Positions 24,039-33,478 of a DNA stretch of 36,400 nt are shown here, piece after piece (positions within the stretch are counted from its first letter, which is position 1; every line of letters begins with the position of its first letter). The notes beneath the pieces are model-generated. The model did no database searches, had not been told where the DNA came from, and saw only the letters and a program-made list of their open reading frames with translations. The translations under genes and the position numbers were made by a program. Source of the DNA: Verrucomicrobiales bacterium (GTDB lineage Bacteria; Verrucomicrobiota; Verrucomicrobiia; Limisphaerales; Palsa-1400); the NCBI GenBank assembly GCA_003138485.1, contig PLGF01000093.1:1-36400 (forward strand). The letters are read 5' to 3'.

Positions 24039-24356
24039 ATGAACACAAAACTGTACGTTGGAAATCTTTCCTTCGATACCACCGAGAACGATCTTCAGGA
24101 TCTGTTCCAGCAGCACGGCCCCGTTTCCGAGGTCAACCTCATCACCGACCGCATGAGCGGCCGCTCCCGCGGCTTCGCTTTCGTCACCATGGCCACCCCC
24201 GAAGGCGCCCAGGCCGCCATCGCGGCACTGGCGGGCAAGGATTTGCAGGGCCGCGCCCTCACCGTCAATGAAGCGCGTCCGCGCGAAGAAAACGCCCCTC
24301 CCAGAGGCGGCGGCAGCGGCGGCGGCGGACAACGCCGTCAGTTCACACGCCGCTAA
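24039..24356 (+). CDS. RRM-domain RNA-binding protein (105 aa)
   Basis: A bacterial Rbp-type protein with one RNA recognition motif. RNP2 is [10 protein letters not shown] (residues 4-13) and RNP1 is SRGFAFVTM (about 43-51). A flexible tail rich in Gly and Arg ends GQRRQFTRR. Such proteins bind single-stranded RNA and are often cold-induced in cyanobacteria and other phyla. The ATG at 24039 starts the RRM directly. The leader of about 250 nt upstream contains small hairpins, such as CCCG-aaaga-CGGG at 23979-23991, which could regulate translation. A strong intrinsic terminator follows 14 nt after the stop, so it is probably monocistronic. Confidence 0.95.
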   Translation: MNTKLYVGNLSFDTTENDLQDLFQQHGPVSEVNLITDRMSGRSRGFAFVTMATPEGAQAAIAALAGKDLQGRALTVNEARPREENAPPRGGGSGGGGQRRQFTRR

Positions 24357-24370
24357 TCCGGCTTTTCACC

Positions 24371-24405
24371 GGCCTGGCTGCCCGCGCGGCCAGGCCTTTT
24401 CTTTT
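24371..24405 (+). terminator. Intrinsic terminator of the RRM gene
   Basis: GGCCTGGC (24371-24378) pairs perfectly with GCCAGGCC (24389-24396) around a 10-nt loop, followed at once by TTTTCTTTT. Its position 14 nt after the RRM stop codon and the T-rich tail make this the clearest rho-independent terminator in the window. Confidence 0.85.
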
Positions 24406-24485
24406 GCTCCTTCGCCCTTTCCCGGCTGGACGCCGGTTCAACTTGAAGATTGTCTCCCCGCGCCGTTCCCTGTAAGGCTCCTTCC

Positions 24486-26738
24486 ATGAAGGTGGATTCG
24501 CCTGACACCCGCGACGGCCTGGACAGTTGGTTTTCGGCCGGCTGGCTCATGCTCGTTTTGGGACTGCTGCTCCTGGTGTTCTATCCGGAAATCGTTGCCG
24601 GCACTCATGCTTTCTTCTACCGGGACGCGGGCCTTTTCAGCTACCCGGCGGCCTACTATTTGCATGACACACTGCGGAGCGGACAATGGCCGCTGTGGAA
24701 TCCCTACAGCAACTGCGGGCTGCCCTTCCTGGCCCAATGGAACACGCTCGCCCTCTATCCTTTGTCAATTATTTACGTCCTCCTCCCGCTCCCCGCCTCG
24801 CTCAATTACTTCCTCATCGGGCACATTCTGCTGGCTGGCGGCGGCATGTGGGCGCTGGCCCGCCACTGGTTCGGCGGGCGCTTGGGCGCCGGCGTGGCGG
24901 GGCTGGCCTTCGCGTGGAACGGGCTGACGTTGCATTGCCTGATGTGGCCGTGCCACACCGCCGCCCTGGCCTGGATGCCGTGGGTTATTCTGGGTTGCGA
25001 CCGCGCGGCCCGACAAGGCGGAGCCTCTTTTTTCTGGGCCGCCTTGGCCGGGGCCTGCCAGATGACGACCGGCTCGCCTGAAGTGATCCTGCTCACCTGG
25101 CTGGTGGCGGGCGCCACTTTTCTATTTAACCCTCTCCGCCGCCGCGTCGAATTCATCTCCGGCCTGGGGCGCCTGCTCTTCCTGGCGCTGCTGGTCAGCG
25201 CCCTCAGCGCCGCCCAACTCCTGCCGTGGCTGGACTTGCTGGCGCACGGCGACCGCTCCAGCGCCTTCGGCGGCGGCGACTGGTCATTGCCGCCTTGGGG
25301 CCTGGCTAACTTCCTGGTGCCGCTCTTTCACGCCGAAGGCTCCGCCAGCGGGGTCTTCATGCAGAGCGAGCAGCAATGGACCTCCTCCTATTACGTCGGG
25401 GTCCTGCCCCTGCTCCTGGCGGCGGTCGCCGCGGCGCGGTGGCGCCGTCCGCGGGTCCTGCTTTTGGCGGCGCTGGCCCTGGCCGGCGTCCTGCTGGCCT
25501 TGGGCGACGCCGGAGTTATTCTTGCCCTTCTCAAGCGCGTCTGCCCGCTCCTGGGATTCATTCGCTACCCGGTGAAGTTCATCGTTCTGACCGTCTTCTG
25601 CCTTTCACTTCTGGCCGGCGCGGGCGTGGCCTGGCTGGAAACCCAGCCGTCCGCGCGGGCCTGGCGCGGCCTGGCCCTTCCCGGCGGCTGGCTTGCCTTG
25701 GGCATCATGCTGGTTCTGGCCGCCAGCTTGCGGTTCCCCTTTCCCTCCGATGACCCCGCCGCGCTCTGGCCCAACGCCCTCGCCCGTCTGGCCGTCCTGG
25801 CGGGGGGAATCTTATTGTTGTCGCTCATGTTCCGCGCCGCCCGGCCGCCGTCGCGCGCGCTGCTGGCCGCGGCATTCCTGATATTGACTGGATTGGACGC
25901 GGGCACCCACGCGCCGCGGCAAAACCCGGCCGTCGTGGCGCGGGCCTACGACCCTTACCCGCCCCCCATGAGCCGGCTGCCGCGCCTGGGCGAATCCCGC
26001 GCCATGCTCAGCCCCGCCGCCGCGGCGACGATGGAGCACCTTGTCAATCCCGACCCGCTTCGATTCTACCTGGGCCAGCGGGCGGAGTTGTTCGGTGATT
26101 GCAACCTGCTCGAACGCATACCCAAAGTGGACGGCTTTTTCAGCTTGCACCTGGCATGGCAGCAAGACGTGGCCGGGCTGTTGCGCGCCGGAAATGCGCC
26201 GGCGCAATTGCCCGAATTCCTCGGCGTTTCCCAACTCGCCTCGCCCACGCGCCTTTTCGTCTGGGACGCGCAAACCAATTTCATGCCATTCGCGACCATC
26301 GGCCAGCAGCCCATTTTTGCGGAGGACAGCGCGGCCCTGGCGGCGCTCGCAAGCGCCGGGTTTGCGCCTCGCCAATCCGTCTATCTGCCCGCCGCGGCGC
26401 GCGTCCGGGTCCAGGCGGGCGCCTGCGCGGATGCGCGCATCCTCTCCAGCCGCCAGACGCCTTCGGAATGCGTGTTTGACACTGTCTCCGCCGCTCCGGC
26501 GATGCTGGTGGTCGCGCAGTCCTATTATCATTGCTGGCAGGCCGAGGTCGATGGCAAGCGCGCGCCGTTGTGGCGGGCCAATTACGCGTTCCAAGCGGTG
26601 GAAGTGCCGCCGGGCTGGCACGAAGTGCGGCTGGCGTATGTGGACCGCGCCTTTCGGTATGGCGCGGCCATATCCATCGCCGGCCTGGGCCTTTGCGCGG
26701 CCGGTTTGCTCAGGGCCAGGCGGTCTGGCAACGCTTGA
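24486..26738 (+). CDS. YfhO-like multipass membrane protein (750 aa)
   Basis: A large polytopic protein resembling the YfhO family and glycosyltransferase family C membrane proteins. After TM1 (WLMLVLGLLLLVFYPEIVAG) comes the acidic loop FYRDAGLFSYPAAYYLHDTL, then GQWPLWNPYSNCGLPFLAQW. The loop-plus-WNP pattern is characteristic of the family; the D/E residues are thought to bind a metal or the lipid-linked sugar. Roughly ten or more further hydrophobic segments follow up to about residue 470. A soluble C-terminal part then ends with a beta-rich YYHCWQAEVDGKRAPLW region and a final TM. YfhO proteins decorate lipoteichoic acid in Bacillus; in this Gram-negative setting the acceptor is unknown. 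The ATG at 24486 has only a weak AAGG upstream. It converges with the RidA-like gene, 14 nt away. Confidence 0.85.
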   Translation: MKVDSPDTRDGLDSWFSAGWLMLVLGLLLLVFYPEIVAGTHAFFYRDAGLFSYPAAYYLHDTLRSGQWPLWNPYSNCGLPFLAQWNTLALYPLSIIYVLLPLPASLNYFLIGHILLAGGGMWALARHWFGGRLGAGVAGLAFAWNGLTLHCLMWPCHTAALAWMPWVILGCDRAARQGGASFFWAALAGACQMTTGSPEVILLTWLVAGATFLFNPLRRRVEFISGLGRLLFLALLVSALSAAQLLPWLDLLAHGDRSSAFGGGDWSLPPWGLANFLVPLFHAEGSASGVFMQSEQQWTSSYYVGVLPLLLAAVAAARWRRPRVLLLAALALAGVLLALGDAGVILALLKRVCPLLGFIRYPVKFIVLTVFCLSLLAGAGVAWLETQPSARAWRGLALPGGWLALGIMLVLAASLRFPFPSDDPAALWPNALARLAVLAGGILLLSLMFRAARPPSRALLAAAFLILTGLDAGTHAPRQNPAVVARAYDPYPPPMSRLPRLGESRAMLSPAAAATMEHLVNPDPLRFYLGQRAELFGDCNLLERIPKVDGFFSLHLAWQQDVAGLLRAGNAPAQLPEFLGVSQLASPTRLFVWDAQTNFMPFATIGQQPIFAEDSAALAALASAGFAPRQSVYLPAAARVRVQAGACADARILSSRQTPSECVFDTVSAAPAMLVVAQSYYHCWQAEVDGKRAPLWRANYAFQAVEVPPGWHEVRLAYVDRAFRYGAAISIAGLGLCAAGLLRARRSGNA

Positions 26739-26752
26739 CTGTGTCAACTCAA

Positions 26753-27868
26753 TTACTTGCCCGCCGGCTTCCACGCGTCGGCTTCCAATTCGAACAGCAG
26801 ATCATCGCGGCAGATTCCGCACTGCGCCGCCACGACCGGTAGCGCGCCCAACTCCCGCTCCGCGCACCAGGCCGAAAACTCCGGCAGACTGGCGGCGTCC
26901 TTGAAATAGGCCGTCGCGCGGTTGATGTCGGAAAAGCGAAACCCGCGCGACGCCAGAATGGCCTCGATCACTTCCATCGTGAGATGAACCTGCTCCCGAA
27001 GGTTCCCCGCCCACAGCGTCTCCCCGCCGGGCGCGATGCTGGCCGTGCCGGAAATCAACAGGCGCCGTCCGTGCGGCGAAGTAAGTTCCATGGCGCGGCT
27101 GAAGGAGCTGCCGTAAGCCGGGGCGGGACATTGCAAGGGGGAGGGAACTTCCGCGGCCCGCGCGGAGGGGTGGAGCGATTGCAGCGCCCAGATGCTGGCC
27201 ACCAGAGCAGCTCCAGCCGGATTCCGGGCGGAAATGCCGGTGCTGGCCGGCAGCGAGCCGGTGCGAAATCTCACCCGCGAGTATGCCTCGGTTCTGACCT
27301 CGTTGAACGCGCCGTACCACGAGAGAAGGTGATCCAGATAATACCAGGTGCGCGCGATGTCGCCCATCGAGAAACCGGCCTGGCCAAGGGCGGCTTCCAC
27401 ATTCCCCAGCGTTTGGCGGAATTGGTCGGGGCGCGAGGCCGAAGGCTCATCCGGCCCCAAGCCGCCCAGCAGGCAATGCTTGAAGCCGCCTTCTTCAAAG
27501 ACCGATCCCACCACCTGGCCTTTGAGCGTGATCGGGACCACCTTTCCGGCGCTGAAAGCCAACGCCTGCAATCCCGCTATCGGATGGCCGTCGCACCCAG
27601 CCCCATCCACCCAAGTGACCGGCCAATCCACACGGCCAAAAACCCGCCGCATCGCTTCCACCGCCGCCGGGTGGGCGCTGACCGATCCGAAGACCATCAA
27701 ATGAGCCGGCGCCGCGTTCGAATCCTTGAGCGCGGTCGCCAGCCGTCGGAACATAGCCTTCATCTGTTCGCCCGGCAGCGGTTTGACAGTGAAGGAAAAT
27801 TGCGATCCCGGCGCCGGCGTGGAGGAGGCGACGGATTGGGAATGGGACACAGGCTTGGCGGTTGGCAT
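26753..27868 (-). CDS. Two-domain RidA/YjgF-fold protein, chorismatase-like
   Basis: About 371 residues with two YjgF-type halves. The first, about residues 50-200, includes WPVTWVDGAGCDGHPIAGLQ and IARTWYYLDHLLSWYGAFNEV. The second, about 250-371, includes LLISGTASIAPGGETLWAGN, LASRGFRFSDINRATAYFKD and AAQCGICRDDLLFELEAD. The double-YjgF arrangement, and the Cys-x-x-x-Cys-Arg...Glu ending near the C-terminus, recall the chorismatase group (FkbO, Hyg5, XanB2). Those enzymes hydrolyse chorismate to dihydroxycyclohexadiene or 3-hydroxybenzoate products. I cannot confirm catalytic residues without an alignment, so RidA-like imine deaminase remains possible. The start at ATG 27868 is a best guess: the longer frame to 27973 begins with unlikely sequence. 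A 187-bp gap separates it from the divergent DUF1549 operon. Confidence 0.72.
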   Translation of the reverse strand: MPTAKPVSHSQSVASSTPAPGSQFSFTVKPLPGEQMKAMFRRLATALKDSNAAPAHLMVFGSVSAHPAAVEAMRRVFGRVDWPVTWVDGAGCDGHPIAGLQALAFSAGKVVPITLKGQVVGSVFEEGGFKHCLLGGLGPDEPSASRPDQFRQTLGNVEAALGQAGFSMGDIARTWYYLDHLLSWYGAFNEVRTEAYSRVRFRTGSLPASTGISARNPAGAALVASIWALQSLHPSARAAEVPSPLQCPAPAYGSSFSRAMELTSPHGRRLLISGTASIAPGGETLWAGNLREQVHLTMEVIEAILASRGFRFSDINRATAYFKDAASLPEFSAWCAERELGALPVVAAQCGICRDDLLFELEADAWKPAGK

Positions 27869-28055
27869 CGATTCAGTCACGTTCCAACAGACGCTAACGG
27901 GTTGCGGGCGGTTACGCAACTCCCGGAATTGAAGCAGTTTTCCCAAGCCATAACTTGCGCGAGCCGGCCACAAAATATGTCTTGATTCTTTGTATCCATT
28001 TCCGCCCCGATGCCGTCTATCTAATGGGCGCGGTCGAACTGGCCGATGCCATACC

Positions 28056-29627
28056 GTGAAGACGTTCTTGATATTAGGCGGCCTTGTGTTGGCGGCCTTT
28101 AGCAGCCTCCCGGCGGAGGAAACTCCGGGGGGGCCTCAACAATCCAACTCATCTTCGTCTTCTCAAAACCCAATCGACAAAATTGTTTTCGCCCGGTTGA
28201 ACCAGTTGAACATTCAGCCGGCCCGCGTCTGCTCTGACGCGGTCTTCGTTCGCCGCGCCTATTTGGACATCATCGGCACCCTGCCCAAAGGGACGGAGGC
28301 GGAGGCGTTTGAGATGGACGTAAGCCCGCACAAGCGGGCGGCGTTGATTGACCGATTGCTGGAGCGGGACGAATTTGCCGATTACTGGGCCATGAAGTGG
28401 AGCGACCTGCTGCGGGTGAAGGCGGAGTTCCCGATCAATTTGTGGCCCAACGCCGCGCAGGCCTATCACCGCTGGATTCGCGCCGGCATCAAGGACAACG
28501 AACCTTACGACCGCTTCGCCCGCCAGTTGCTCACCGCCAGCGGCAGCAATTTCCGCGTCCCGCCCGTCAACTTTTACCGCGCCTTGCAAAACAAAGAGCC
28601 GCGAGCCATCGCCCAGGCTGTCGCCTTGACGTTCATGGGAACGCGGGCGGAGAAGTGGCCAGCCGGCCAATTGGACGGCATGGCGGCGTTCTTTTCGGAA
28701 ATCGGCTACAAGCCCACTGCGGAGTGGAAGGAGGAAATTGTGCTGTTCGACATGGCCAAGACGACCAACCGCCTGGCCCAGGCGGCCGCCTTTCCCGACG
28801 GCGCCCCGGTTCGGCTTTCGCCGGAACGCGATCCGCGCGAGGTCTTCGCGGACTGGCTGATTGACCCGAAAAACCCCTGGTTCACCCAAAACATCGCCAA
28901 CCGCGTCTGGTCCTGGCTCCTTGGCCGCGGCATCATTCAGGAGCCGGACGACTTCCGCGCGGACAACCCGCCCTCCGATCCCCAGCTCCTGGCGCTGTTG
29001 GAGAAGGAGTTGATCGACTCCCATTATGATCTCAAGCGCCTCTTCCGCCTGATCCTCAACTCCAAAACCTACCAGCTTTCGTCCGTCCCGGCCGCGGCCA
29101 CACCGGAAGCCGCGGCTCACTTCGCCTCTTATCCGTTGCGCCGCCTGGAGGCGGAAGTTTTGATTGACGCCCTCGACCAGATCACGGGGACCTCCGAGAA
29201 CTATTCCAGCGCCATCCCCGAGCCGTACACCTTCATCCCCGGCGACGTCCGCTCCATCGCGCTGCCCGACGGCAGCATCGGCAGCGCGTTCCTGGACATG
29301 TTCGGACGGCCGCCGCGCGACACCGGGCTTGAATCGGAGCGCAACAACCGCCCGACGGCCGACCAGCGCCTCCATCTGCTCAATTCGAGCCACGTCCAGA
29401 ATAAGATTGAGCAGAGCCACATGATCCAGAATCTGATGCAATCCAACAGAACAACGCGCCAGATGGCCGCCGCGATGTACATGGTGATACTTTCCCGGCT
29501 CCCAACGGAGGACGAATTGAAGATCACCGAAGGCTATTTCCAGTCCGGCAGTGTCAACAAACGCCAGGCGGCCGTGGACGTGGCCTGGGCGTTGATCAAC
29601 AGCGCGGAGTTCCTTTACCGGCATTGA
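28056..29627 (+). CDS. Exported DUF1549/DUF1553 protein (523 aa)
   Basis: The GTG at 28056 opens a signal peptide (VKTFLILGGLVLAAFSSLPA); a TTG further upstream would add 22 residues of unlikely sequence. The mature protein contains DUF1549 (PSCyt2; about 40-240), visible as RRAYLDIIGTLPKGTEAEAF and FADYWAMKWSDLLRV. It then has DUF1553 (PSD1; about 265-520), with NIANRVWSWLLGRGIIQEPD and DSHYDLKRLFRLILNSKTYQ. The C-terminal VDVAWALINSAEFLYRH is diagnostic. The N-terminal cytochrome-c-like PSCyt1 domain found in many planctomycete members is absent, so no haem motif is present. These domains occur in proteins linked to sulfated-polysaccharide degradation, but the biochemical role is not established. 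It heads a three-gene operon. Confidence 0.92.
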   Translation: MKTFLILGGLVLAAFSSLPAEETPGGPQQSNSSSSSQNPIDKIVFARLNQLNIQPARVCSDAVFVRRAYLDIIGTLPKGTEAEAFEMDVSPHKRAALIDRLLERDEFADYWAMKWSDLLRVKAEFPINLWPNAAQAYHRWIRAGIKDNEPYDRFARQLLTASGSNFRVPPVNFYRALQNKEPRAIAQAVALTFMGTRAEKWPAGQLDGMAAFFSEIGYKPTAEWKEEIVLFDMAKTTNRLAQAAAFPDGAPVRLSPERDPREVFADWLIDPKNPWFTQNIANRVWSWLLGRGIIQEPDDFRADNPPSDPQLLALLEKELIDSHYDLKRLFRLILNSKTYQLSSVPAAATPEAAAHFASYPLRRLEAEVLIDALDQITGTSENYSSAIPEPYTFIPGDVRSIALPDGSIGSAFLDMFGRPPRDTGLESERNNRPTADQRLHLLNSSHVQNKIEQSHMIQNLMQSNRTTRQMAAAMYMVILSRLPTEDELKITEGYFQSGSVNKRQAAVDVAWALINSAEFLYRH

Positions 29628-29669
29628 GTGCGTCACTGGAAGAATTCCAAGGAAAGGCAAAGTAATAAT

Positions 29670-31067
29670 ATGAGATATCAACTGAACGCCGATGGCGAAC
29701 CGTTTAAACCGTATTCGGACGCGCTCATTACCCGCCTGCGCGACACCGCGATCACCCGGCGCGAAGCGGTGCGGCGCGCCCTCCTGGGCGCGGGCGGCCT
29801 GCTGTTGGGCCACCACCTGAGTCTGCGCGCGCTCGAGGCTGCCCCATCGCCCCAGGCCAAAGCCAAGGCCGTCATCCAAATCTGGATGTGGGGCGGACCG
29901 CCCCACCTGGATACTTTCGATCCGAAGCCGGAGGCCGGCTCCGATTATTGCGGCCCGCTCAACAAGCCGATTGCCACCAACGTGGACGGCATAAGAATCT
30001 GCGAACTCATGCCCCTGCTCGCCAAGCAGGCCGACAAATACTCCATCATCCGCAGCATGACCCACGGCGTCAACGGCCACGAAACCGCTTCTTACATGGT
30101 GCAGACCGCCCGCGCTTCGGGGGGCCGGGATGTCTATCCATGCGCTGGCGCCGTCGTTTCTCTCTTCAAGGGCTACAATGCCGGCTATCACGGCTTGATC
30201 CCGCCTTACATCGTCCTCACCGAACCGCAGGGACGCTTTTCCGAGGAAGGCTTTTTGGGTTCGCGCTACCAACCCTTCGCCACCGGCGGCGATCCGGCGA
30301 AAACTCCCTTCGCCGTCGAGGGCGTCGTCAGCGCCAGCATCACCGAGAACCGCCAAAAAGGGCGCCGCGAGCTGCTCCACAAGTTGGACTGTCTGCCCCG
30401 CGTCCTGCCGGCCAACTCCGAACTGGCCGCCTCCGCCCAATGTGAAAAGGAGGCCTACGACCTCATCCTGGGCGACGCGGGCAAGGTCTTCGATTTGACG
30501 CAGGAAAAGGACGATCTGCGAGATCGTTACGGGCGCAACACTTTCGGACAATCCTGCCTGGTGGCCCGCCGTCTGGTCGAACGCGGCGTTCCCTACGTCA
30601 CCATCAACTACAAAGGCGGCTGGGACACCCACAAGGAGAATTTCCAAACCATGCGCCGCCGCCTCCCGGAAATGGACAAAGGCATGTCCACCCTGCTCCA
30701 GGATTTGACCGATCACGGCCTGCTGGACAAAACCATCGTCTGGTGGGGCGGCGAGTTCGGTCGAACCCCAAAAGTCATGTGGGAAGCCCCTTGGAACGGC
30801 GGCCGCGGACATCATGGCGAGGTCTTTTCCGCCGTCCTCGCCGGCGGCGGCTTTAAAGGTGGCCACATCGTCGGCTCTTCCGATGCCAAAGGCGAGGCGG
30901 TCCAGACCCGGCCTGTCTATCCGTGCGACCTTCTGGGCAGCATGTATGAACTGCTCGGAATCGATCCCAACGCCAAGTTGCCCCACCCCGCCGGTTTGGA
31001 TGTCCGCGTCGCCCCCTGCCCCGCGGAGGGGCTGAAAACGGGCGGGCGATTAACCGAAATAATGTGA
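29670..31067 (+). CDS. Tat-exported DUF1501 protein, alkaline-phosphatase-like fold (465 aa)
   Basis: A DUF1501 (sulfatase/alkaline-phosphatase-like) protein. A twin-arginine-type signal (ITRREAVRRALLGAGGLLLG, about residues 28-47) follows a roughly 30-residue leader. The conserved start of the domain is VIQIWMWGGPPHLDTFDPKP. Further motifs are MTHGVNGHETASYMVQTA and, near the C-terminus, KTIVWWGGEFGRTPKV and GRGHHGEVFSAVLAGGGFKGG. The start at 29670 is supported by AAGGAAAGG 12 nt upstream. DUF1549/DUF1553 and DUF1501 genes are nearly always adjacent in Planctomycetes and Verrucomicrobia, as here (42 nt apart). The enzymatic activity is unknown, though the H/D motifs suggest hydrolysis of ester or sulfate groups. 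Confidence 0.93.
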   Translation: MRYQLNADGEPFKPYSDALITRLRDTAITRREAVRRALLGAGGLLLGHHLSLRALEAAPSPQAKAKAVIQIWMWGGPPHLDTFDPKPEAGSDYCGPLNKPIATNVDGIRICELMPLLAKQADKYSIIRSMTHGVNGHETASYMVQTARASGGRDVYPCAGAVVSLFKGYNAGYHGLIPPYIVLTEPQGRFSEEGFLGSRYQPFATGGDPAKTPFAVEGVVSASITENRQKGRRELLHKLDCLPRVLPANSELAASAQCEKEAYDLILGDAGKVFDLTQEKDDLRDRYGRNTFGQSCLVARRLVERGVPYVTINYKGGWDTHKENFQTMRRRLPEMDKGMSTLLQDLTDHGLLDKTIVWWGGEFGRTPKVMWEAPWNGGRGHHGEVFSAVLAGGGFKGGHIVGSSDAKGEAVQTRPVYPCDLLGSMYELLGIDPNAKLPHPAGLDVRVAPCPAEGLKTGGRLTEIM

Positions 31068-31083
31068 GCGGCCCCCGGCCCAA

Positions 31084-33393
31084 ATGACAACCCTGTTCCG
31101 AAATAAATTCCTGTTGATTCTCGCGGGCCTGCTGGCCGCGGCCGCGGTCGCGCACGGGCAGCAGCAAACCAACCCCCATATCGGCTACGTCTTCCCCGCC
31201 GGCGGTCGCCAGGGCGCCGCGATCCAGGTGAGGGTTGGCGGGCAATATCTGGCCAACGTCACCAACGCCTACATTTCCGGCCCCGGCGTGCAAGCAACCG
31301 TGGTCGAGTGCATCAAACCGCTCGCCCCGCAAGAACTCAAGGATTTGCGCGAGAAGCTCAAAGTTCTTCAGGACAAACGAGCCGCAGCCCAGGCTCCCAC
31401 CAATGGCGGCACATCCGCCGCGGGGCAGCCCCACCCCGCCTTGTCCGCCGAGGAACGGAGAATGGCCGCCGAAATCCGCGACAAAATCGCCAAGTCCCAA
31501 AAGCTCATGGTCAATCCCGCCATCGCCGACATCGTCATCCTCAATGTCACCATCGCGCCGGACGCTGAACCGGGCGAACGGGAACTGCGCCTGGGAACTC
31601 CCGGCGCGTTGTCCCAGCCTCTGATGTTTTGCGTCGGTCAACTGCCCGAATTCATCAAGCCCGCCCCTCCCGACGACACCGATTCCCCGGCCGCCAATCG
31701 CCCCAATCCCGCCGCGCAGAAAGCCGTCGAGCCAGTGGAATCGCGCGTCATCCTGCCTTGCGTCGTCAATGGCCAGATCATGCCCGGCGGCGTGGACCGT
31801 TACCGCTTCGAGGCCCGCAAAGGCCAGCGGTTGGTTATCGCCGTCACCGCCCGCGAACTCATCCCCTATCTCGCCGACGCCGTTCCCGGCTGGTTCCAGG
31901 CCGCCCTCTCCATTTACGACCCGCGCGGACATGAAGTTGCCTTCGCCGACCACTTCCGTTTCCAGCCCGACCCGGTCCTCTTTTATGAAGTCCCCGCCGA
32001 CGGACAATACGTGATCCAGATCAGGGACTCCATTTATCGCGGCCGCGACGATTTTGTTTATCGCATCAGCGCGGGCGAACTTCCCTTCCTCACCGGCATC
32101 TTCCCCTTGGGCGGTCCGGCCGGTGCCAAAACCACCGTCCAGGTTGCCGGCTGGAATCTTCCCGCCGCCGCTCAGACCGAGGACGACACCGACACCGCGC
32201 CGGGCGTTTATCCCCTGGCCGTGCGCGCGGATAAATGGGTTTCCAACCGCCGCCCCTTCGCCGTCGATTCGTTGCCGGAATGTTCCTCCCAGCCGGGAAA
32301 TCATTCGCAATACACCGCCCAAACCGTCACCCTGCCCATCATCGTCAACGGGCGCATTGAGACGCCGGGCCAATGGGACGTCTTCCGCTTCAACGGCCGC
32401 GCCGGTGACGAACTCGTCGCCGAAGTGATCGCCCGCCGGCTGGATTCCCCGCTCGACTCCGTCATCCGGCTCACCGATGCCGCCGGAAAACAACTGGCCT
32501 TCAATGACGATTTCGATGACAAGGGCGCCGGACTCCAAACCCAAAACGCCGACTCCTATTTCCGCGTCAAGCTGCCCTCCGGCGGCCCCTTCTTCCTCTT
32601 TGTCGGCGACGCCCAACATCAGGGCGGCCCCGAATACGCCTACCGCCTGCGCCTCAGCCCGCCCCGGCCCGACTTCGCGCTGCGCATCGTCCCCTCCAGC
32701 ATCGCCGTCCGCGGCGGCATGTCCGCCACATTGACAGTCTATGCCCTGCGCAAGGATGGGTTCACCAACGACATCACCCTGTCATTGAAAGACGCCCCCG
32801 CCGGCTTCGCACTCAGCGGCGGCGTCGTTCCGGCCAATCAGGACCAGGCGCGTCTGACCCTCACGGCTCCGGCGCTGGTGGGCAAGGAAGTCTTCAACCT
32901 CTCCGTGGAAGGACACGCCCTCATTCAGGGCCATGAAGTCGTCCGCCCGGGCGTTCCGGCTGAAGACATGATGCAAGCCTTCCTCTACCGCCATCTGGTG
33001 CCCTCCAAAGAACTGGAAGTTTCCCTCGTGGACCGGCCGCAGTTCAAGATGCCTTTCCAGCTTCTCCAATCAGGCTCCGTCAAAATCCCCTCCGGTGGAA
33101 ACGCCGGAGTGCGAATCCGGACGCCGGGCAGCTCGTTCACCAACAACTTTCAACTCGAACTCGACGCCCCTCCCGACGGCATTTCGATTGCCGCCGTTTC
33201 CGCCGCCGGCACACAAACCGAAATCACGCTGCGCGGCGACGCCGCGAAGATCAAACCCGGCGTCAAAGGCAATCTCATCGTCGATATCCTGCCTCGCAGG
33301 CCGCAGGTCGCCCCGGGCAAGCCGCAGCCCCCCCAGTCGCGCGTCGCCGTCGGCGTCCTCCCCGCCATCCCCTTCGAAATCGTCGCCCCGTAA
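31084..33393 (+). CDS. Exported PPC-domain protein (769 aa)
   Basis: A signal peptide (KFLLILAGLLAAAAVAHG, about residues 8-25) leads into an Ig/IPT-like domain starting IGYVFPAGGRQGAAIQVRVG. A charged, partly disordered insert follows (about 85-145). Two PPC (pre-peptidase C-terminal) beta domains come next. The first is about 220-330 (GGVDRYRFEARKGQRLVIAV, then FYEVPADGQYVIQIRD). The second is about 415-520 (GQWDVFRFNGRAGDELVAEV). The C-terminal part is further beta-rich sandwiches without catalytic motif. PPC domains usually act as chaperone-like or binding modules of secreted enzymes; this stand-alone version is the customary partner of DUF1501 genes. It starts 16 nt after the DUF1501 stop, so the three genes form one operon. 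Confidence 0.9.
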   Translation: MTTLFRNKFLLILAGLLAAAAVAHGQQQTNPHIGYVFPAGGRQGAAIQVRVGGQYLANVTNAYISGPGVQATVVECIKPLAPQELKDLREKLKVLQDKRAAAQAPTNGGTSAAGQPHPALSAEERRMAAEIRDKIAKSQKLMVNPAIADIVILNVTIAPDAEPGERELRLGTPGALSQPLMFCVGQLPEFIKPAPPDDTDSPAANRPNPAAQKAVEPVESRVILPCVVNGQIMPGGVDRYRFEARKGQRLVIAVTARELIPYLADAVPGWFQAALSIYDPRGHEVAFADHFRFQPDPVLFYEVPADGQYVIQIRDSIYRGRDDFVYRISAGELPFLTGIFPLGGPAGAKTTVQVAGWNLPAAAQTEDDTDTAPGVYPLAVRADKWVSNRRPFAVDSLPECSSQPGNHSQYTAQTVTLPIIVNGRIETPGQWDVFRFNGRAGDELVAEVIARRLDSPLDSVIRLTDAAGKQLAFNDDFDDKGAGLQTQNADSYFRVKLPSGGPFFLFVGDAQHQGGPEYAYRLRLSPPRPDFALRIVPSSIAVRGGMSATLTVYALRKDGFTNDITLSLKDAPAGFALSGGVVPANQDQARLTLTAPALVGKEVFNLSVEGHALIQGHEVVRPGVPAEDMMQAFLYRHLVPSKELEVSLVDRPQFKMPFQLLQSGSVKIPSGGNAGVRIRTPGSSFTNNFQLELDAPPDGISIAAVSAAGTQTEITLRGDAAKIKPGVKGNLIVDILPRRPQVAPGKPQPPQSRVAVGVLPAIPFEIVAP

Positions 33394-33478
33394 CCCGCCC
33401 GCCCGGTTTTCAAATGGGTGATGGTCAACGACAGATTCCGCTTGCGATACCAGAGTGGTGCCATTAGGGTTGCGATGT

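Noticed and set aside
28149-30986. 945-codon antisense open frame across the DUF1549/DUF1553 and DUF1501 genes
   Set aside because: It is an antisense shadow of two clearly recognisable genes in high-GC DNA; its translation shows no family motif and no ribosome-binding site.
30853-32619. 588-codon antisense open frame across the PPC gene
   Set aside because: Same shadow effect; the sense strand encodes signal peptide and PPC motifs.
28056-33393. Three-gene operon as a novel system
   Set aside because: DUF1549/1553-DUF1501-PPC neighbourhoods are common in Planctomycetes and Verrucomicrobia; function is unknown but the arrangement is already recognised.
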